A stretch of DNA of 64,000 bases from Microcebus murinus (lineage: Eukaryota; Chordata; Mammalia; Primates; Cheirogaleidae), in the NCBI RefSeq assembly GCF_040939455.1, contig NC_134108.1, positions 4,927,501 to 4,991,500 of the forward strand. Direction: 5' to 3'. Both the position numbers and the translations under genes were made by a program. Position 1 is the stretch's first letter. The number at the start of each line of letters is the position of its first letter. This document shows, piece by piece, positions 47,015 to 59,539 of the stretch. The notes under the pieces were generated by a model. The model made no database searches. It saw only the letters and a program-made list of their open reading frames with translations, and was not told where the DNA came from.

Positions 47015-49610
47015 TCTTAACCTTATTGAATTATAGTCATTGAATTCTTTGCTCACAAAAAGTGGAAACTAAATTTAGATGACTGGAACATAAAAGAGAA
47101 CTGATTGGAAAGGTAGAAGAATCAGAGAAAAAAAATGAAGAACCAGGTCTTGGAAAGGAGGAGGGAATTTGGGAAGCGTCGGGGATACAGGTCTCATGAA
47201 CCAGGGACTGTCTCTAGGATCTGCCACCCAGAAGGACCATCTCCAAACACCGTCAGTCCTTCAGACCCTCAGACAAGCTTCAAGTCCCCAGCAGAGCCCA
47301 GCTGGCCTAAGCTGGTTCATGTGCTCGCCTCTTGGCCAGCGATGGAAGGGCTCCTAGGCCCACCCCACAGGCACTGCGTGAATTAATGGCGATGCTATTG
47401 GCTCTCAGAGAAGAACTAAGCACCGTTACCAGATGCTGGATGGGCAAAAGTGACAACAATCGCTACATGAATTTTTCCAGGAAGACAGGTCTCTCCAATT
47501 ATTCAAATCTTCTATATATTCCTCATATCGTTTCTTTCATAGAGATCCTGCAGATTTTTTTATTAAGTTTGCTTCAAGGAGTTAGAGTTCGGGTTGATAT
47601 TCTCAATGGGATCTTTTAAAAACTGAAAATTTCAACTCGCTGCTGCTAGGAACTAGGAAAGATCAGTAAATATTTTAATCCAGTTTTAGAAAGCTGAACG
47701 TAGTTTGAAAACTTTTAAGTGGCAAAAATAGAAAAAAAATCAGAAGCACATAATTTTGGTCTGTCTGCCCAGGCTGGAAACACACATTAGGTTCCATGGT
47801 AAAGGAGAAATACAAGTGCAAGAAGAAAGCTATAGGCAGCCAGGGGTTTTGGAAATTTAAAGAAAGAGAAATATGACAGCAATCCAAATCTAATTTCCTG
47901 CTTTTTAAGGAGGCATGGATAAAAATAAAACCCAAATGAATATTACATAAAAGTAGACAAAACCATGACCTTGAAAGATTTAGAATGAAATCGGCAAATC
48001 TGATGTTATAGCTGATAGCGCCATAAAACAATTGAAAAAAGAGGGAACGATTTAGCTGTCAGAAAAAATATGAACAGCAAACTGAACTTTTAGTATTTTC
48101 TTATGAAAGAAGCAAAGCAAATATTTCTACTTACAGCATCAGAAATGTAAAGTAATAAATTATATTAGGTAAATAAAAGATTTTCATTTTTGATATTTTA
48201 AACTGTAGGTTATTTAGAAGATTATCTCCTACTATATCTCGATATTTTCAAAGCCATCTATAACTCACTTTTGCTTTTATGTTCAATTTTATTCACTTAA
48301 AATTAATATGCTGAATTTTTTATATAATTCAGCTAAGTTTATTTTCTTTTAAATTACTTCAATATTTTCCAAAGGTGCACATTGAAAATATCAACAACTT
48401 ATCTGTTATTTATAAATTTTTCTCAGAATTAAAAGTAACCCAGGAGTAAAAGTAACTGAACTGAATGGTACTTAGCCTTATCTCTCAGATAAAGAAAAGC
48501 AGGTGAAATATCAGAAAGTGAGCAACTGGAATAGAAAGGCAGATTACATTAATGTGAAATTAGGGAGCGTGTTGAAGTTTACTTGCTTAGCAAGCCTTTA
48601 CTCACAGAGCAAACAGTTTAAACATGGCAGGCGATTTATATATGTTCTAAAAATAAACCACTGAAACATCTTAAACCAGTTTAGAAGATCTGTGCATATA
48701 AGAATTGGCACATAAAAACAATTCCTTTTCAGGCTAACCTTTAAAGCAGGTCCTCTGTAATATTTCACTAATAAAATTTGAGTTATGGTAGGTACTTCAA
48801 GGGAACAAACTGTACCTTTCAAGTGTCTGATGATTTCAGTTTTTCATTAATGGACTGTAGCTTTTGGTAGAATTGGGGTGAAATATTACGGTCCCATTGG
48901 ATATGTATGATCTTAAAAATACGTTACTTAAAAAAAAAAATCAGGACTTAGAAGCAAGATCCCTTTTCTTCTTATACATTGGCTCATTTATTGACCTAAC
49001 AACTGCTGAATACCTGTATTCACTTAGTAGGCATTCGGTAGTTATGTGGTCTATAAATGAGCCAAGATAAATCATTCGGGCACTCAGAGGCTACAGTTTC
49101 TCACTGGTGGGACTGTCCTGAGAGTGGAGCTGACAGCTCTCGGAGGGACGTGGCGGTTACTTGTGGTCACAGGATGAAGCCATGTTCTCACGGCTGAAGG
49201 GTTCTGCCAACCGAGGCGGCCAGCCTTCTTCAGGAAGAGCTTGGTCTGCACAGCGCAGTTTCCCTGCAGTGACTTATCCCGAGTTCCGGGCCGCCTCTCC
49301 AGGCATTCCCTGCCTGGCCACTGAGTTCCCCGGGCCCGTCCTCTGTCTTTCTGCTTTCATGCCCGGCCCCCGGGTCCCTGGCCAGGTCCTGGGCACGCAG
49401 GCTTACATGTCACAGACATTTTCCGCACGGTTAAAGCTAAGCCGTATGGTGAGGGTGTTGCTGCGAATTAGGGCAGGAAGGAGGAATACGCTCATAAAAC
49501 AGGCACAGCCGGGGAGAGGGACTTTTCCATAAACCTTGCCGCTCCCAGGAGAAGCAGGATGTGCCACAGGGCAGAGCACGAGTCTGGGATCCTCTCTGGA
49601 CCCGGCTGGG
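47015..49610. other. PACRG intron, unique
   Basis: AT-rich for most of its length, GC-rich at 49100-49400. No exon or named repeat recognised. Confidence 0.4.
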
Positions 49611-49614
49611 ATGC

Positions 49615-49800
49615 CAGCCCCGCCGGGCTGTGAGGCCCTGGGCAAGTCATTGCCTCCTCTGGGCTTTCAGTTTCCTCATCTGCAAGATGAGCATCACAGA
49701 AGTAGTCAATTCCTGGGGCTGTTTTGGAGATTGACAGGTAATACAGGCAGAGCTCTCAGCTACGCCTTGCACAGAGTAAATGATCAGTAAATGTCAGGGG
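49615..49800 (+). repeat. MIR SINE, sense
   Basis: 'aggccctgggcaagtcattg', 'cagtttcctcatctgcaaga', 'ggggctgttttggagattga' and 'agagtaaatgatcagtaaat' follow the sense MIR to its 3' end. Confidence 0.85.
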
Positions 49801-49804
49801 AAAA

Positions 49805-50885
49805 ATAAGGAGAAGGAAATTAGATGAAGATGTGAGAGTGCAGAGGTTACAGAATGCTCTCAGATCCCAGATGCTGGCCCTGGCCCTGACCTCTGTCCCC
49901 AGGCCTGCACCCCTTCAGCTTGGTCCCGGAGGACCACCCTCCTGTCCTCTCTGACTTCCACCACACAACTGTCCCACTCACTTCCCTAAAGTCCCACTGC
50001 TGTCCTGACAACACTGACCAGGACATTCAGATGCATAGAAAATGAATAATTTTATCTAAACCCTCTTGCAGAACAGCAAGTTGTTAAAATTCTAGATTAA
50101 CTTAAAATTACCCCTGTCAAATTTCATTAAATTCCTAACCACGGTTCATTTCTTCTTTACAAGATATCCTGTTTATACCAGTATTATATTTGCCTATAAT
50201 CTTTAAATTTTAAATTGAGTTTCTGATTTTATAATATTTTTCTCTGTTCTGATAGAGTAGGATGGATACATTTCCACCTCCCATTCTTCACAAACTGTGT
50301 AATTGATGTTTCTAGCCAGCTTGATAGCATAGGTAGAAAAATTCACCAGGAACAGGTAAGAATTTCTTTTTATAATGGCTTTAAATTATTTTAATCAAAT
50401 GCAAGTAATAATGTAATTAAACACTAATGACTTTTAAGGAATTGGTCTTTTACTATTTTTTTATGAGAAGATAATTGGAAAGTGATGACAGAATGATTTT
50501 AATGCTAAATAATTGGAGATACAACAATATCCATTTAAATTTATAGATCAAATTATTATTTGTAGAAGTGAAATGTATAGTAGTCAAAATATTATGATAT
50601 TAATTTTTGATTCAGAATTGAGAAATATTCTATTATGGTTATTGCTAAATATAAAAATCTAGGTGTTCTTTTTTCTTAAATCACTAAAATAAAATCCTGA
50701 TGTAATAGTTAACCTCAGTCATCAACGTGTCAGCTAGATACTTAGAAATTAACTGTGGTTTTAAGGGAAAGTAGGAAAGTCTGCACTGCTTAAAGAAATT
50801 AAGAAATTATTTTTATTTAGCTTACACCTGGAATGGAAATATTTAGAGTTTAATAGGGAGACAATTTGTTATAATAAAAACATTA
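49805..50885. other. PACRG intron, unique, AT-rich
   Basis: A C-rich part at 49870-50000 may be an L2 relic but is too diverged to call. Otherwise nothing recognised. Confidence 0.35.
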
Positions 50886-50889
50886 ATAG

Positions 50890-51025
50890 TAATGACAACA
50901 GCTAACACTGTGTGCTTATTATACATCAGTGACTACTCTAAATCATTCATATATATTAACTCATTTAATCCTCACAACTACCATAGAAGGTAGGAATTAA
51001 TATTATACTCACTTCATTCTGTGTT
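50890..51025 (-). repeat. MIR SINE, antisense
   Basis: 'aacactgtgtgcttattata', 'attaactcatttaatcctca' and 'caactaccatagaaggtagg' follow the antisense MIR. Confidence 0.75.
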
Positions 51026-51314
51026 TACTCACATGTCTTCAGACTATTAAAACAAACATCTGTGGGCCCAGAGAGCATCCTCCTCTACTTCACTGGGGGA
51101 GAGAGGAAGCCTGTGCAGTCCTGAAGTGTGCAAGGAAAATACCTGTCACCTCAGCCTCGGGCGCTGGATCCTGTGCACAGGTGACCAAGCTGCCCTGAGG
51201 CCAGGACAAACCCACACAGTAGCAGCTTCCTGTAAGCTCATCAGGATGAGAGTCTCTATGAGTTAGGGAATCATCTCCAACAGACTCTTTCGATAGTCCA
51301 TTCATTCACATACA

Positions 51315-51395
51315 CCTGTGTTCATGCATTCACTCAGCAAACATTTGTTGGGAGGTTCCTACTTACTACAAGCCGAAGACACACAGACAAGTAGG
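51315..51395 (-). repeat. L2 LINE 3' end, antisense
   Basis: 'cattcactcagcaaacattt', 'gttgggaggttcctacttac' is the reverse complement of the L2 terminus. Confidence 0.55.
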
Positions 51396-51569
51396 TTAGA
51401 GTACTGGTTCTCAGTAAGTCATCAATCACTCGTACATATCACCATAAAATTGTGATTCAGAGCTTACTAGTTTATCAGATCAGATAACGTTCCTGGGCTG
51501 GGGCAGTGGCCATCGCTCCTAGGTGCTTCAGGCATTTGTCACCCCGGGCCTAGATACTTGCAAAAGACT

Positions 51570-52045
51570 TGTTTCTTAACTCCCTGTTCTGTCCTTCTCC
51601 AGTTCTTTCTGCACGCGCACAGCTGCCAGGTTGGTTTTGGCAGAGGCAGCTTCTCCCTTGTCAATTTCAGGTGTTTAACAGCTGGCAGTAACACCCTCCC
51701 AAACCCCGGCCATATGGCTACAGGTCATCAGCAACGTGTCCCCATCTCTCTCTCTCACTCCCTATTTTCCAGCTAGCGCAATCTCTGCGTTCTGTTCTCC
51801 TTGAATACGCTGCACACGCCGCGCCTCTGCCTGTTGCACCCGCAACTCCCCTGACCCCAGATGCCCTGCGGCTCCTCGGCAGGAATCTCTGTCTAGGCAC
51901 CGCCCAGATCTTGCCTCCGGGCAGCCTTTCCTGACCACCCCTGGCGACCTGTCACCCTTGAACGACTTCAGCAGGCACCTACTCTTTGCACTGGCCAACT
52001 GCGCACGCGGTCTTACGTGGCTAGCTCGTTTCATGCTTACTCTCG
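51570..52045 (+). repeat. L2 LINE, sense, diverged
   Basis: 'tctgtccttctccagttctt', 'tctcctgtcaatttcag'-like text, 'tgttctccttgaatacgctg' and 'cagcctttcctgaccacccc' follow L2 order. It is CpG-richer than the other L2 copies. Confidence 0.6.
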
Positions 52046-52049
52046 GTCT

Positions 52050-54145
52050 CTAGCGGCAGAGTGACATGGCCCAGGCTGGCACGGGGCAGGTGCACAATGA
52101 AGGTCAAGCAGCCCAAGGGAAGGAAGACCGGATGCTGAGGGCCCACTGCTGGATGGAAACCTGCCTCACCCAGGGCAGAGACCAGCGTTTCCCGTCACTG
52201 AAACCCTGAGGAGGAGAGTTTTCAGGGGCCCGGCCTTATTTAATTAGAACTGTAAATGACTTAACATAAGAAGCCACATTCCCTGATGACCTAAGTGTAG
52301 GAGTTGTGTTCTAGGCAATATGAGTTTGCATATTGCACTGTCTGGATTCTGAGTATAATTTGAGACGAGCTGTTTCCTTCCCTCAACTACACAATGGGCT
52401 AAAAGCACGTCGGAGGGGCCGGGGATATTGATTCGGCTTGCTCCTTTAAACAAGAAAAACACTTTGGAAATGGCAAAAATATTTACATTAACAAAAAACC
52501 ACAATAATGGCTGTGTTAGTATTACAAATGAAGTTCCAACCTTTCTCAGTGTTTATTTTTTTCCCAAAGTAATGTCAGCCTTCTTATTTATCCATGTTAG
52601 CAGAGCCCTTTATCTAAAAAATATGTAAATCCATTTAAATTAATTTCCTGTAATACACACACAAAACAATAATCATATTAGGGCCATTCATAATGTACTA
52701 ATAACATTAACATAATTGTGTTCAAATACAAAATTGCTAGGTAATAGGCTTTTCATAAATCGTTTCAGTGAGAATGTCATTTTTAACTCGACTGTGGGTC
52801 TTTCGTTCCAGATATTGTCAGGGAAAAAACTGTGTGCCTAATGTGAGAAAGTTTCCCGGCGGTTTTGTCCGTACAGGAGAGACTCTCAAAGGAGCTTTTG
52901 CGGCCAGAACGAAAAGGGTGTGCAACAGGAACATGTTTCTGCATAGAATCGACCTTTCACTGTGGCTCTCTCCAGAGAGGGGTCTGGCCCCTGGCACATA
53001 GCGTGCTCTGTACGTGCGGGCCAAGGAGCCAGGGACACCGGGCAGCAGCCGCCACGTGATCTTTATTCCTATGTACCAAGTCTGTGTGGAAACCTCCGGT
53101 AGGCTAACGTTTCTGTCTTGGGGAGCCAGCCTAGTTATCTTGTCCAGATCCTGCTGGCTCACACACAGTTGCAGAATTCCTTCTGGGCTCTTGGGACGGC
53201 AAAGGGTTCCTCTGGCCCCTGGCACAGCTGCTGTGCCAGGGCAAGTCACGGGTCTGCAGGGCCTGGCAGGGCCTGCCCGAGCTGGATACCCGGCTCCAGC
53301 AGTGAAAGTTCAAACTCAGGGTCTTGAGTCTAGCATGGAAATTTACTTTTTTTTTTTTTCCACTATTTTGGGCACATTTATATTTTATGCACGCCAGTGA
53401 TCCATTTTTTTCCTGAGAAAGATGCACTGGGGCTAGAGACTGTTGCAGAAACATGACCTATTAGGCAAGTCTGCGAGGAAAATAAGCAAAGGGGAGCGAA
53501 TGATTGGCAGGCGTACGGCAGCCTGTGCGTGGCTGAGACGAGGTGCAGATCATTTTCACAAACACGTGTCAATTTGTGATACACGATTAGATCTGGGAAA
53601 AGGGGGATCATGTTGAAACTGAGTGGATCAGAGTGACTCGCTTTGATCAGGTATTCTGATCTTGGTGGGCAATTACAAAGCCACCCTGAATTTACATGGA
53701 GACTTTCTTCCCACGGTGCTCCTGAATCTGTTACCCCACCCTGCCACCTCCTGTTACCCCACCCTGCCCTGTGAGGCAGGCAGAGAATGACATAATCTCT
53801 GCCTCTTAAATAAGCTACCTGCACTTGACAGTATTTTTAGCAGTTTAGGACATAAATGATGTTCCGGGGGAGCATTAGCTTCCCTTTCTTTCTCTGAAAC
53901 TCAGAATGGTACGGCAGAGCTGCGGGGGAATGTTAACTAACACGTGTGGAAAACGAAAAACACACAGCGAGGGTCATTTTTCCAGCATTTTCTGTTTCGC
54001 CCCTCTCCTTTCATGTACTTTAGAATTTGTCTTAGAGTGCCCGGAATACATCTCTATCCATTTGTAGGAATTGTTTTTCACATCTTGGAAAATCAGGTGC
54101 AATATTGAATACAGAAGCCACTGATAAACTCAAAGGAGGTAAATA
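52050..54145. other. PACRG intron, unique; short tandem duplication at 53728-53768
   Basis: The repeat-free AT-rich part at 52400-52760 is non-coding and rich in ATTTACAT and AACAATAAT motifs. At 53728 the unit ctgttaccccaccctgcc is repeated with a 23-bp period. No exon recognised. Confidence 0.4.
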
Positions 54146-54150
54146 AAATA

Positions 54151-54491
54151 AGACCATCGTCCCTCAGCATGGGGGGTTGGCTCCAGGGCCCCCTCAGATA
54201 CCGAAATCCACAGGTGCTCAAGTTCCTGATAAAAAAAAAAACAACGGTGCAGCATTTGCATGTAACCTAGGCAATCTCCCAGTAGACTTTAAATCACCTC
54301 TGGCTTGCTTATAATGCCTAACACACGTGACTGCTATGTAAACAATCTTTACACTGGATTGTTTAGGGAACAATGACAAGAAAAATGTCTGTACATGTTC
54401 AGTACGGATACGATTTTTTTTTCTGAATAATTTTGATCTTCGTCTAGTAGAATCCACAGATGTGGAACCCAAGGACAGGCAGGGCCGGCTG
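54151..54491 (-). mobile_element. MER2-type (TcMar-Tigger) non-autonomous element
   Basis: Left part 'tcgtccctcagcatgggggg', 'ttggctccagggccccctca' and 'gataccgaaatccacaggtg', middle 'gtttagggaacaatgacaag', right end 'gaatccacagatgtggaacc' and 'agggccggctg'. About 341 bp, near the usual MER2 length. TA precedes the left end (54149-54150); the right TA has become TC. Confidence 0.88.
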
Positions 54492-54494
54492 TCC

Positions 54495-56560
54495 TAAGAA
54501 GAGCACCTGGCGCAGATGAGTATTGAGTCAGGTACCTAGCGGGTTTGAGGGCTTATTAATGCAGAAGCTGAGAACTTTCTCTGGACCCAATGGCTGCTGG
54601 TGAAAATGGGCAGCTGGCCGGAGGTGGGAAGGAGGGAGAGGAGGGTGCAGAGAGCTGGCCTGGCACGGCGGGAGGTAGCCTGGGGCACAGGGGCCAGAGG
54701 AGGACACAACAGGTGACTCCAGCAGAGACAACATTTATATTGATTCAGTAGCTGGTTTTTTTCAAAGAATTGTGACTCTGCTTGGAATGGCAAGGTCTCC
54801 TCCAGTACCCACGATGTAAGGTTTTGCTAACAACACTGCTGGGCCATTTCTGTGCAATGTTTAGATGATGGGTGGTTTTCCACATTTAAAAATGAAAAAA
54901 AGAGGTCCCTGGATTCTAATAGCGTCTACCTTACCCACAGCTCCCAGAGGGCCTGGGAGAAGTGTAGCTGGCCAACGTGTCTGTGTCCCCACAGAGAGCC
55001 AACAGGAAAGGGCAAGCAGCAGCGTCCCCAAGAAGCAGCATTTTGTAGCAAGTATTTTAAATTCAGCTGCTGGAGTGGGAGAGGAAGTTGGAGACAGGAA
55101 GCCACCTCAGAACAGCGAGCATTTAAATAACCAGGGCAGCGGAGCGTCCTCTGTTTCCCAGCAGCCCGGCAGGCAGCATTCTTTCCCAGTCTCCATCCAG
55201 CGGGGACCCCGGGTCCCCACTCCCAGCCCCAGAAGACATTTGCATAACACATTTACATTTGAAGGGAGCCCACAGATTGGCAACTCCCGAAGCTGCAGCT
55301 AGGCACGGTTTTCTATAACAGCAATTAGGAACAGAAATAGAATAACAATAGGTGTGGAAACACAGTTGCTGAGCGGTGGGTAGATGAGGCAGAAAAATCT
55401 CTGTGCTTTAAAGACTGAACTTTGAATAATTGCAGAGTTGGAGAGGAGCTGGCCTTTGTTCTTTGTGCACTGGCTCTGAAGCCTAGAAGGGACCAAACCG
55501 AAGTGGCCCAACGTGGGAGCCGAAGGGAGCTCCCATAGCAGGGAAGGAAGCGGCGGGGTTGGCAAAAGACCGAGCAAGACCCAGGCAGAGCCCACCCCAG
55601 GGCAGCGCCAGAGCCTGGGCAACGGGACAGAGGAAGCGACAGTGCGGAGGAAGGGAAGGAGATGAGATCACAAACAAGGGCGGGGCTGGAGTCTGATCTA
55701 GAGGCACCAAAGATAAACCTAGGGCTGGGCTTGGAGAGGTCAGGTGGCTCTCGACTGTCCTGAGTGAGCACCTCCATCAGGAATGCGCAGGCACACCCTG
55801 TGCCAACCCTGGCACCCTGAGTGTCCTCAGAGGACAGGCCTGCAGCAGGGGGAAGCACCGCAGAGAGTTCTGGGTCTCTGTCCTCCAGCTGCACTGCCCT
55901 CCCCTCCTCCCTCACGTCCGAGATAGGAGTTGGGGGACGCAGGTGGAATGGGGGGCCTGGTACAGTTCCAGGGACCAACCCAGCCTGGGGAGGGGAGGGA
56001 CAGAGGCCAGGAAAGGGTGCAGAGTTTAGGACAGCACAGGAAAAATGCGGACAAGGGGCACAGCTGGGAGGGTGGATTGCAGAGAGAGGGAAGGATAGGA
56101 AATTATGGTCAGAGAGGGATGTCAGAGTTTAAAATCTCAGAGGTGATGTCCTCACGAGGTCTGGGTGGCTGAAGCGATGTCAAAATGACCAGCAGAGTTG
56201 GACAGATCAAGGAAGTGGGAGGAGTCGTCCCTCCATGGGGATGTTGGGGTCACCTTGGATGATGAGGAACTGGGATGGAGAAGCAGCTCTGGGCCAGCTG
56301 CCGAGATCAGTATGGTTCAGCGGCTGAGGAGGTCAGCACATGACACAGGTCAGGAGGGACACAGGGTGACACAGCTAGCTGGCCTGGTTGTCAAAGGAGC
56401 CAGGGGTTTGGGAAGCATGGAACTTCCAGAAGACCCCTTTTCTATCTCCCCCCCAAAGAAACTACCGTTGTAGTCTTACTATAAAACATAACGCCCGCTC
56501 ATGCTTTCCTTTAACACTGGCTGCTGCTGGGTGGTGAGTCAGGGTGGCCCACTGAGAAGG
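54495..56560. other. PACRG intron, GC-richer unique sequence
   Basis: The longest open frame of the window (55325-55978, minus, 217 codons) is here, but it is P/S/L/R-rich, matches nothing I know and is crossed by other frames. Part of 56050-56300 has L2-antisense flavour. No exon recognised. Confidence 0.4.
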
Positions 56561-56569
56561 GGCTGGGGT

Positions 56570-56740
56570 CAGGACACCTGAGTTCAGGCTCTGTCTCTGC
56601 CTCAGTGGGCTGTTTAGGTGGCCTCATGTCAATTCCCAATCATGTCAGTTTCAGACCCCTCATTTGTAAACATGGGCCTCACATGCTGCCCTGTGACCAT
56701 CTCTGTGGGGACGATTCATGAACTGTATAACATGATGCTA
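56570..56740 (+). repeat. Probable MIR SINE, sense, very diverged
   Basis: 'ggacacctgagttcaggctc', 'tgtctctgcctcagtgggct' and 'agacccctcatttgtaaaca' resemble sense MIR with gaps. Confidence 0.45.
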
Positions 56741-56989
56741 CCTATAATCGACGAGTTGCTGGTGGCAGTGTTGTTAGTTCCTAGGGGACAAGAACTATTC
56801 TGTATCACACCAAAGCAGTAGCGATTATTAAGGGCTTTTCACAAATACATTTTTATCGTAATGATGTTGATACAGAAAGCTAGTGATTTTTCCAGGAGTG
56901 TTAATAATAATTATTGGTAGGCAGTTTTCTAAGACCCTCTCCCAGGGTGCCACAATTATCATGAATACTGTAATGTGAGAATATTGATT

Positions 56990-57950
56990 TTAATGAGGAT
57001 GTCACCCAAATCAAGCAGATACCTAATTATAAAAAGAACCAAAGAAATGCAAAAACTAACACGTTGAAGTCTTTCTCTAAGCCAATATAAAGGAGTCTCT
57101 TGGAAGATATACACTATAATGCAGGAAATTCAACATAGGAGCACTGAGTAATAAAATACACAACATCAATAGGTTAAATTAAAGTAAATGACATGTCTAA
57201 AAGACAATTGATAACATTTAATTAGGTTGCTAACAGTATCGAAATATTAGAGTTTACTTTTTTATCATGATAAAAATTGTGGAAAATAAGAACCCATATT
57301 ATGCTTAATGGATAGAAGAATTGAATTTTGTTTAAAAATCGGATTTTAAAAAAGTTTAAAAATACTTAATAGTATTAAAAACTGTAGTTTGTGCAATGAG
57401 AATTGAAAAAAGAGAGGTATGATAATGAAAGAAAAGTATGATAATGCACTTATAATGGAAAATCAGAATATGCAGAGGAATCAGCAAAAGTAATATTTAA
57501 TAAAATGATCCAATAAAATATTAGATCTAAAATAAACATACCAAAAATAAGTCTTGTCAATTATGAATAGTCAGTCACCAGTCAAGGTAAGAAAAATACA
57601 GATCCTGTCCACAATATCAACTCTCTTCCATGAGAACCCTCGGTGATAAGCATATATTGTTGTTATAAAAAAGTTTTAAAAAACCTTTAAAAAGACAATA
57701 AAAGACTTGAATAAACTGACACCAATCAATCTGTGTATTCATAAACTTCAGTGAATACAGTATTCCTGCAGGAGAAGAGAAGATACTGCCTCAAGCAAAG
57801 TAATAGATGTACATAATCTAACTGGGAAGAGGACAAACGGAGGATTAACTCAATCAGATATTGAAAACCAAAGAGACAGAAAAATTAAAATACTATGGTA
57901 GTTATAAAAAAAAATAACAATGTAAACCACTGGAACTGACCTAGGGATCA
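56990..57950 (+). repeat. L1 LINE ORF2 fragment, sense, degraded
   Basis: 'caacatcaataggttaaatt', 'aaaagacaattgataacatt', 'tatcatgataaaaattgtgg' and 'acccatattatgcttaatgg' follow the L1 ORF2 order. Heavily decayed. Confidence 0.65.
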
Positions 57951-57954
57951 GAAT

Positions 57955-58151
57955 CAACCTGCTATGTAACTGTCACCTCTATCACTGGTGTCATCTCGAG
58001 CCCAGATGGCCGGCATGGTCTCCTAACTGGTCCCTCTGCCTCTGCCTTGACCTTCCTACCTGTGTCCACACAGCAGCCAGAGTGATCCCTTTAGAACAGA
58101 TCAGATCATTTCACTCTGGTGTTCACAGACCCTCCAGTGGTTTCCAATCCC
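57955..58151 (+). repeat. L2 LINE, left arm (interrupted)
   Basis: 'ggcatggtctcctaactggt', 'cctgtgtccacacagcagcc', 'agagtgatccctttagaaca' and 'ccctccagtggtttccaatc' are sense L2 in order. The copy is broken by the LTR at 58152 and resumes near 59028. Confidence 0.88.
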
Positions 58152-58620
58152 TGGGGGGCCGAATTGTGTCTCCCCAAAAGGTATGTCCCAGTCTAGATCC
58201 ACACACACCTGTGTGTGTGTGACCTTATTTGGAAATAGGATCTTTGCAGATGTAGTTTAGGATCTCAATATAGAATCATCCTAGACTTAGGGTGGGTCCT
58301 AAAGCCAATGATCAGTGTCCTTAGGAGAGACAGACAAGGAAAAGACGCAGAGAGACGCACACACGAGAAGACCACGTGAAGATGGATGCAGAGATTGGAG
58401 CCATGTGTCCACAAACCAAGGAACTCCAGGGATTGCCTGCAGCCACCAGAAGTTAGGGGAGAAAGGTGTGGAATAAGTCCTCCCTCAGAGCTTCCAGAAG
58501 GAACCAACACAGCTGACACCTTCACTTTGGACTTTTGGCCTCCACAACTGTGAGAGGATAAATTTTCTGTTATTTTAAGCCAAGCTGTGGTAATCCGTTT
58601 TGGCATCCCTGGCAAACAGA
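58152..58620 (+). mobile_element. MLT1-type MaLR solitary LTR inserted in L2
   Basis: 'gaattgtgtctccccaaaag', 'gaccttatttggaaatagga', 'ctagacttagggtgggtcct', 'ccagaaggaaccaacac'-type wording and 'tttggcctccacaactgtga' follow an MLT1 LTR from start to near its end. About 470 bp. It is cut by the TIR element at 58623, and its last few bases lie at about 59025-59027. No viral coding sequence. Confidence 0.88.
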
Positions 58621-58622
58621 TA

Positions 58623-59022
58623 CTGTGTTTCCTTGAAAATAAGACCTACCCATAAAAGAAGCCCCAGCAGGATTTCTAAGCATTTGCGCAATATAAGCCC
58701 TACCCTGAAAATAAGCCCTAGTGACGGGCGTGGCTACGCAGCGCGTCTGCACAGCCCGTGCATGTCGTCTCGGAGCGGGAAAGAAGATGAGCAGCCCTTC
58801 TCATCTGCCCTGTCGTGACAGCTACTATCCCAGAGGTGACCGGAAAGGTGGGGGCAGCCCCACCAACAAGGCCGGCTCCCCCTGTCAGGTCCCCGCCATG
58901 CTGTGCGTGCTGCAAGCTGAGGCTTTGAGGGGAAAATCACACGTCCCCTGAAAACAAGCCCTAGGGTGTCTTCTTGAGGAAAGACACATATAAGACCCTG
59001 TCTTATTTTCGGGGAAACACAG
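58623..59022. mobile_element. 400-bp TIR transposon, Tc1/mariner-like, TA flanked, non-autonomous
   Basis: Perfect layout: TA (58621-58622), a 23-bp inverted terminus starting ctgtgtttcc, its mirror ending ggaaacacag, and TA (59023-59024). The two termini differ at only 2 of 23 bases (TT against CC). Short 'aaaataagccctag/aatataagaccc' motifs recur just inside both ends, giving subterminal repeats. The middle is GC-rich and non-coding. I recall the 'ccccgaaaataagacc' terminus from vertebrate DNA transposons but cannot name the family with certainty. Confidence 0.9.
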
Positions 59023-59026
59023 TACA

Positions 59027-59535
59027 CCATCTCACTCAGAGTGACTGTCAACGTCCTTGCGGGTGAGTCTCTCGGGCTGCCGACCACCTCGCCCCTGTCT
59101 CCCGCCTCCCTCCCTTCATTCTGCTCCGGCCGCACAGGCCTCTCGGGCTGCCCCAGACCTGCTGCCCCCTGGGGCCTCTGCGCCTGCCGGCTGTGCACAC
59201 CTTTCCTCACTCGCCCGCCAGCCCTCTGGGGTGTCAGGGTCCTCGTCACTGTCTGCCTCTCCGCGAGGCCTTCTCTAACCGCCGCATTTCAAATCGCACC
59301 TCACCCACCCTGGCTGGAACCCTCTGTGTTCTTTCTTTGCTTTAGGTTTCTTCGTAAAACCGATCACCCTCTGATAGATTACAGAGTTTATTTATTTCTC
59401 TGTTTATGTTGTCTCCTCTAATGAAATCGCTCTGCCAGCGCAGACATTTCGGCCGGGCCGCTCGGCGTGGCGTCCCCAGCGCCCAGGGTGGCGTGCGGTG
59501 CGTGGGGAGGACGTTTGTTGGGTGAATCAAACAGC
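59027..59535 (+). repeat. L2 LINE, right arm, to its 3' end
   Basis: Continues the L2 left arm: 'gtctcccgcctccctccctt', 'cattctgctccggccgcaca', 'gaggccttctctaaccgccg' and the L2 terminus 'cgcccagggtggcgtgcggt' to 'gtttgttgggtgaatcaa'. Confidence 0.85.
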
Positions 59536-59539
59536 CAGA

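Noticed and set aside
55325..55978. Longest open frame of the window, 217 codons, minus strand
   Set aside because: Proline/serine/leucine-rich composition from GC-rich DNA, no recognised domain, overlapped by other long frames; likely chance.
58734..59249. 171-codon minus-strand frame
   Set aside because: Runs across the TIR transposon and the L2; it joins unrelated repeats.
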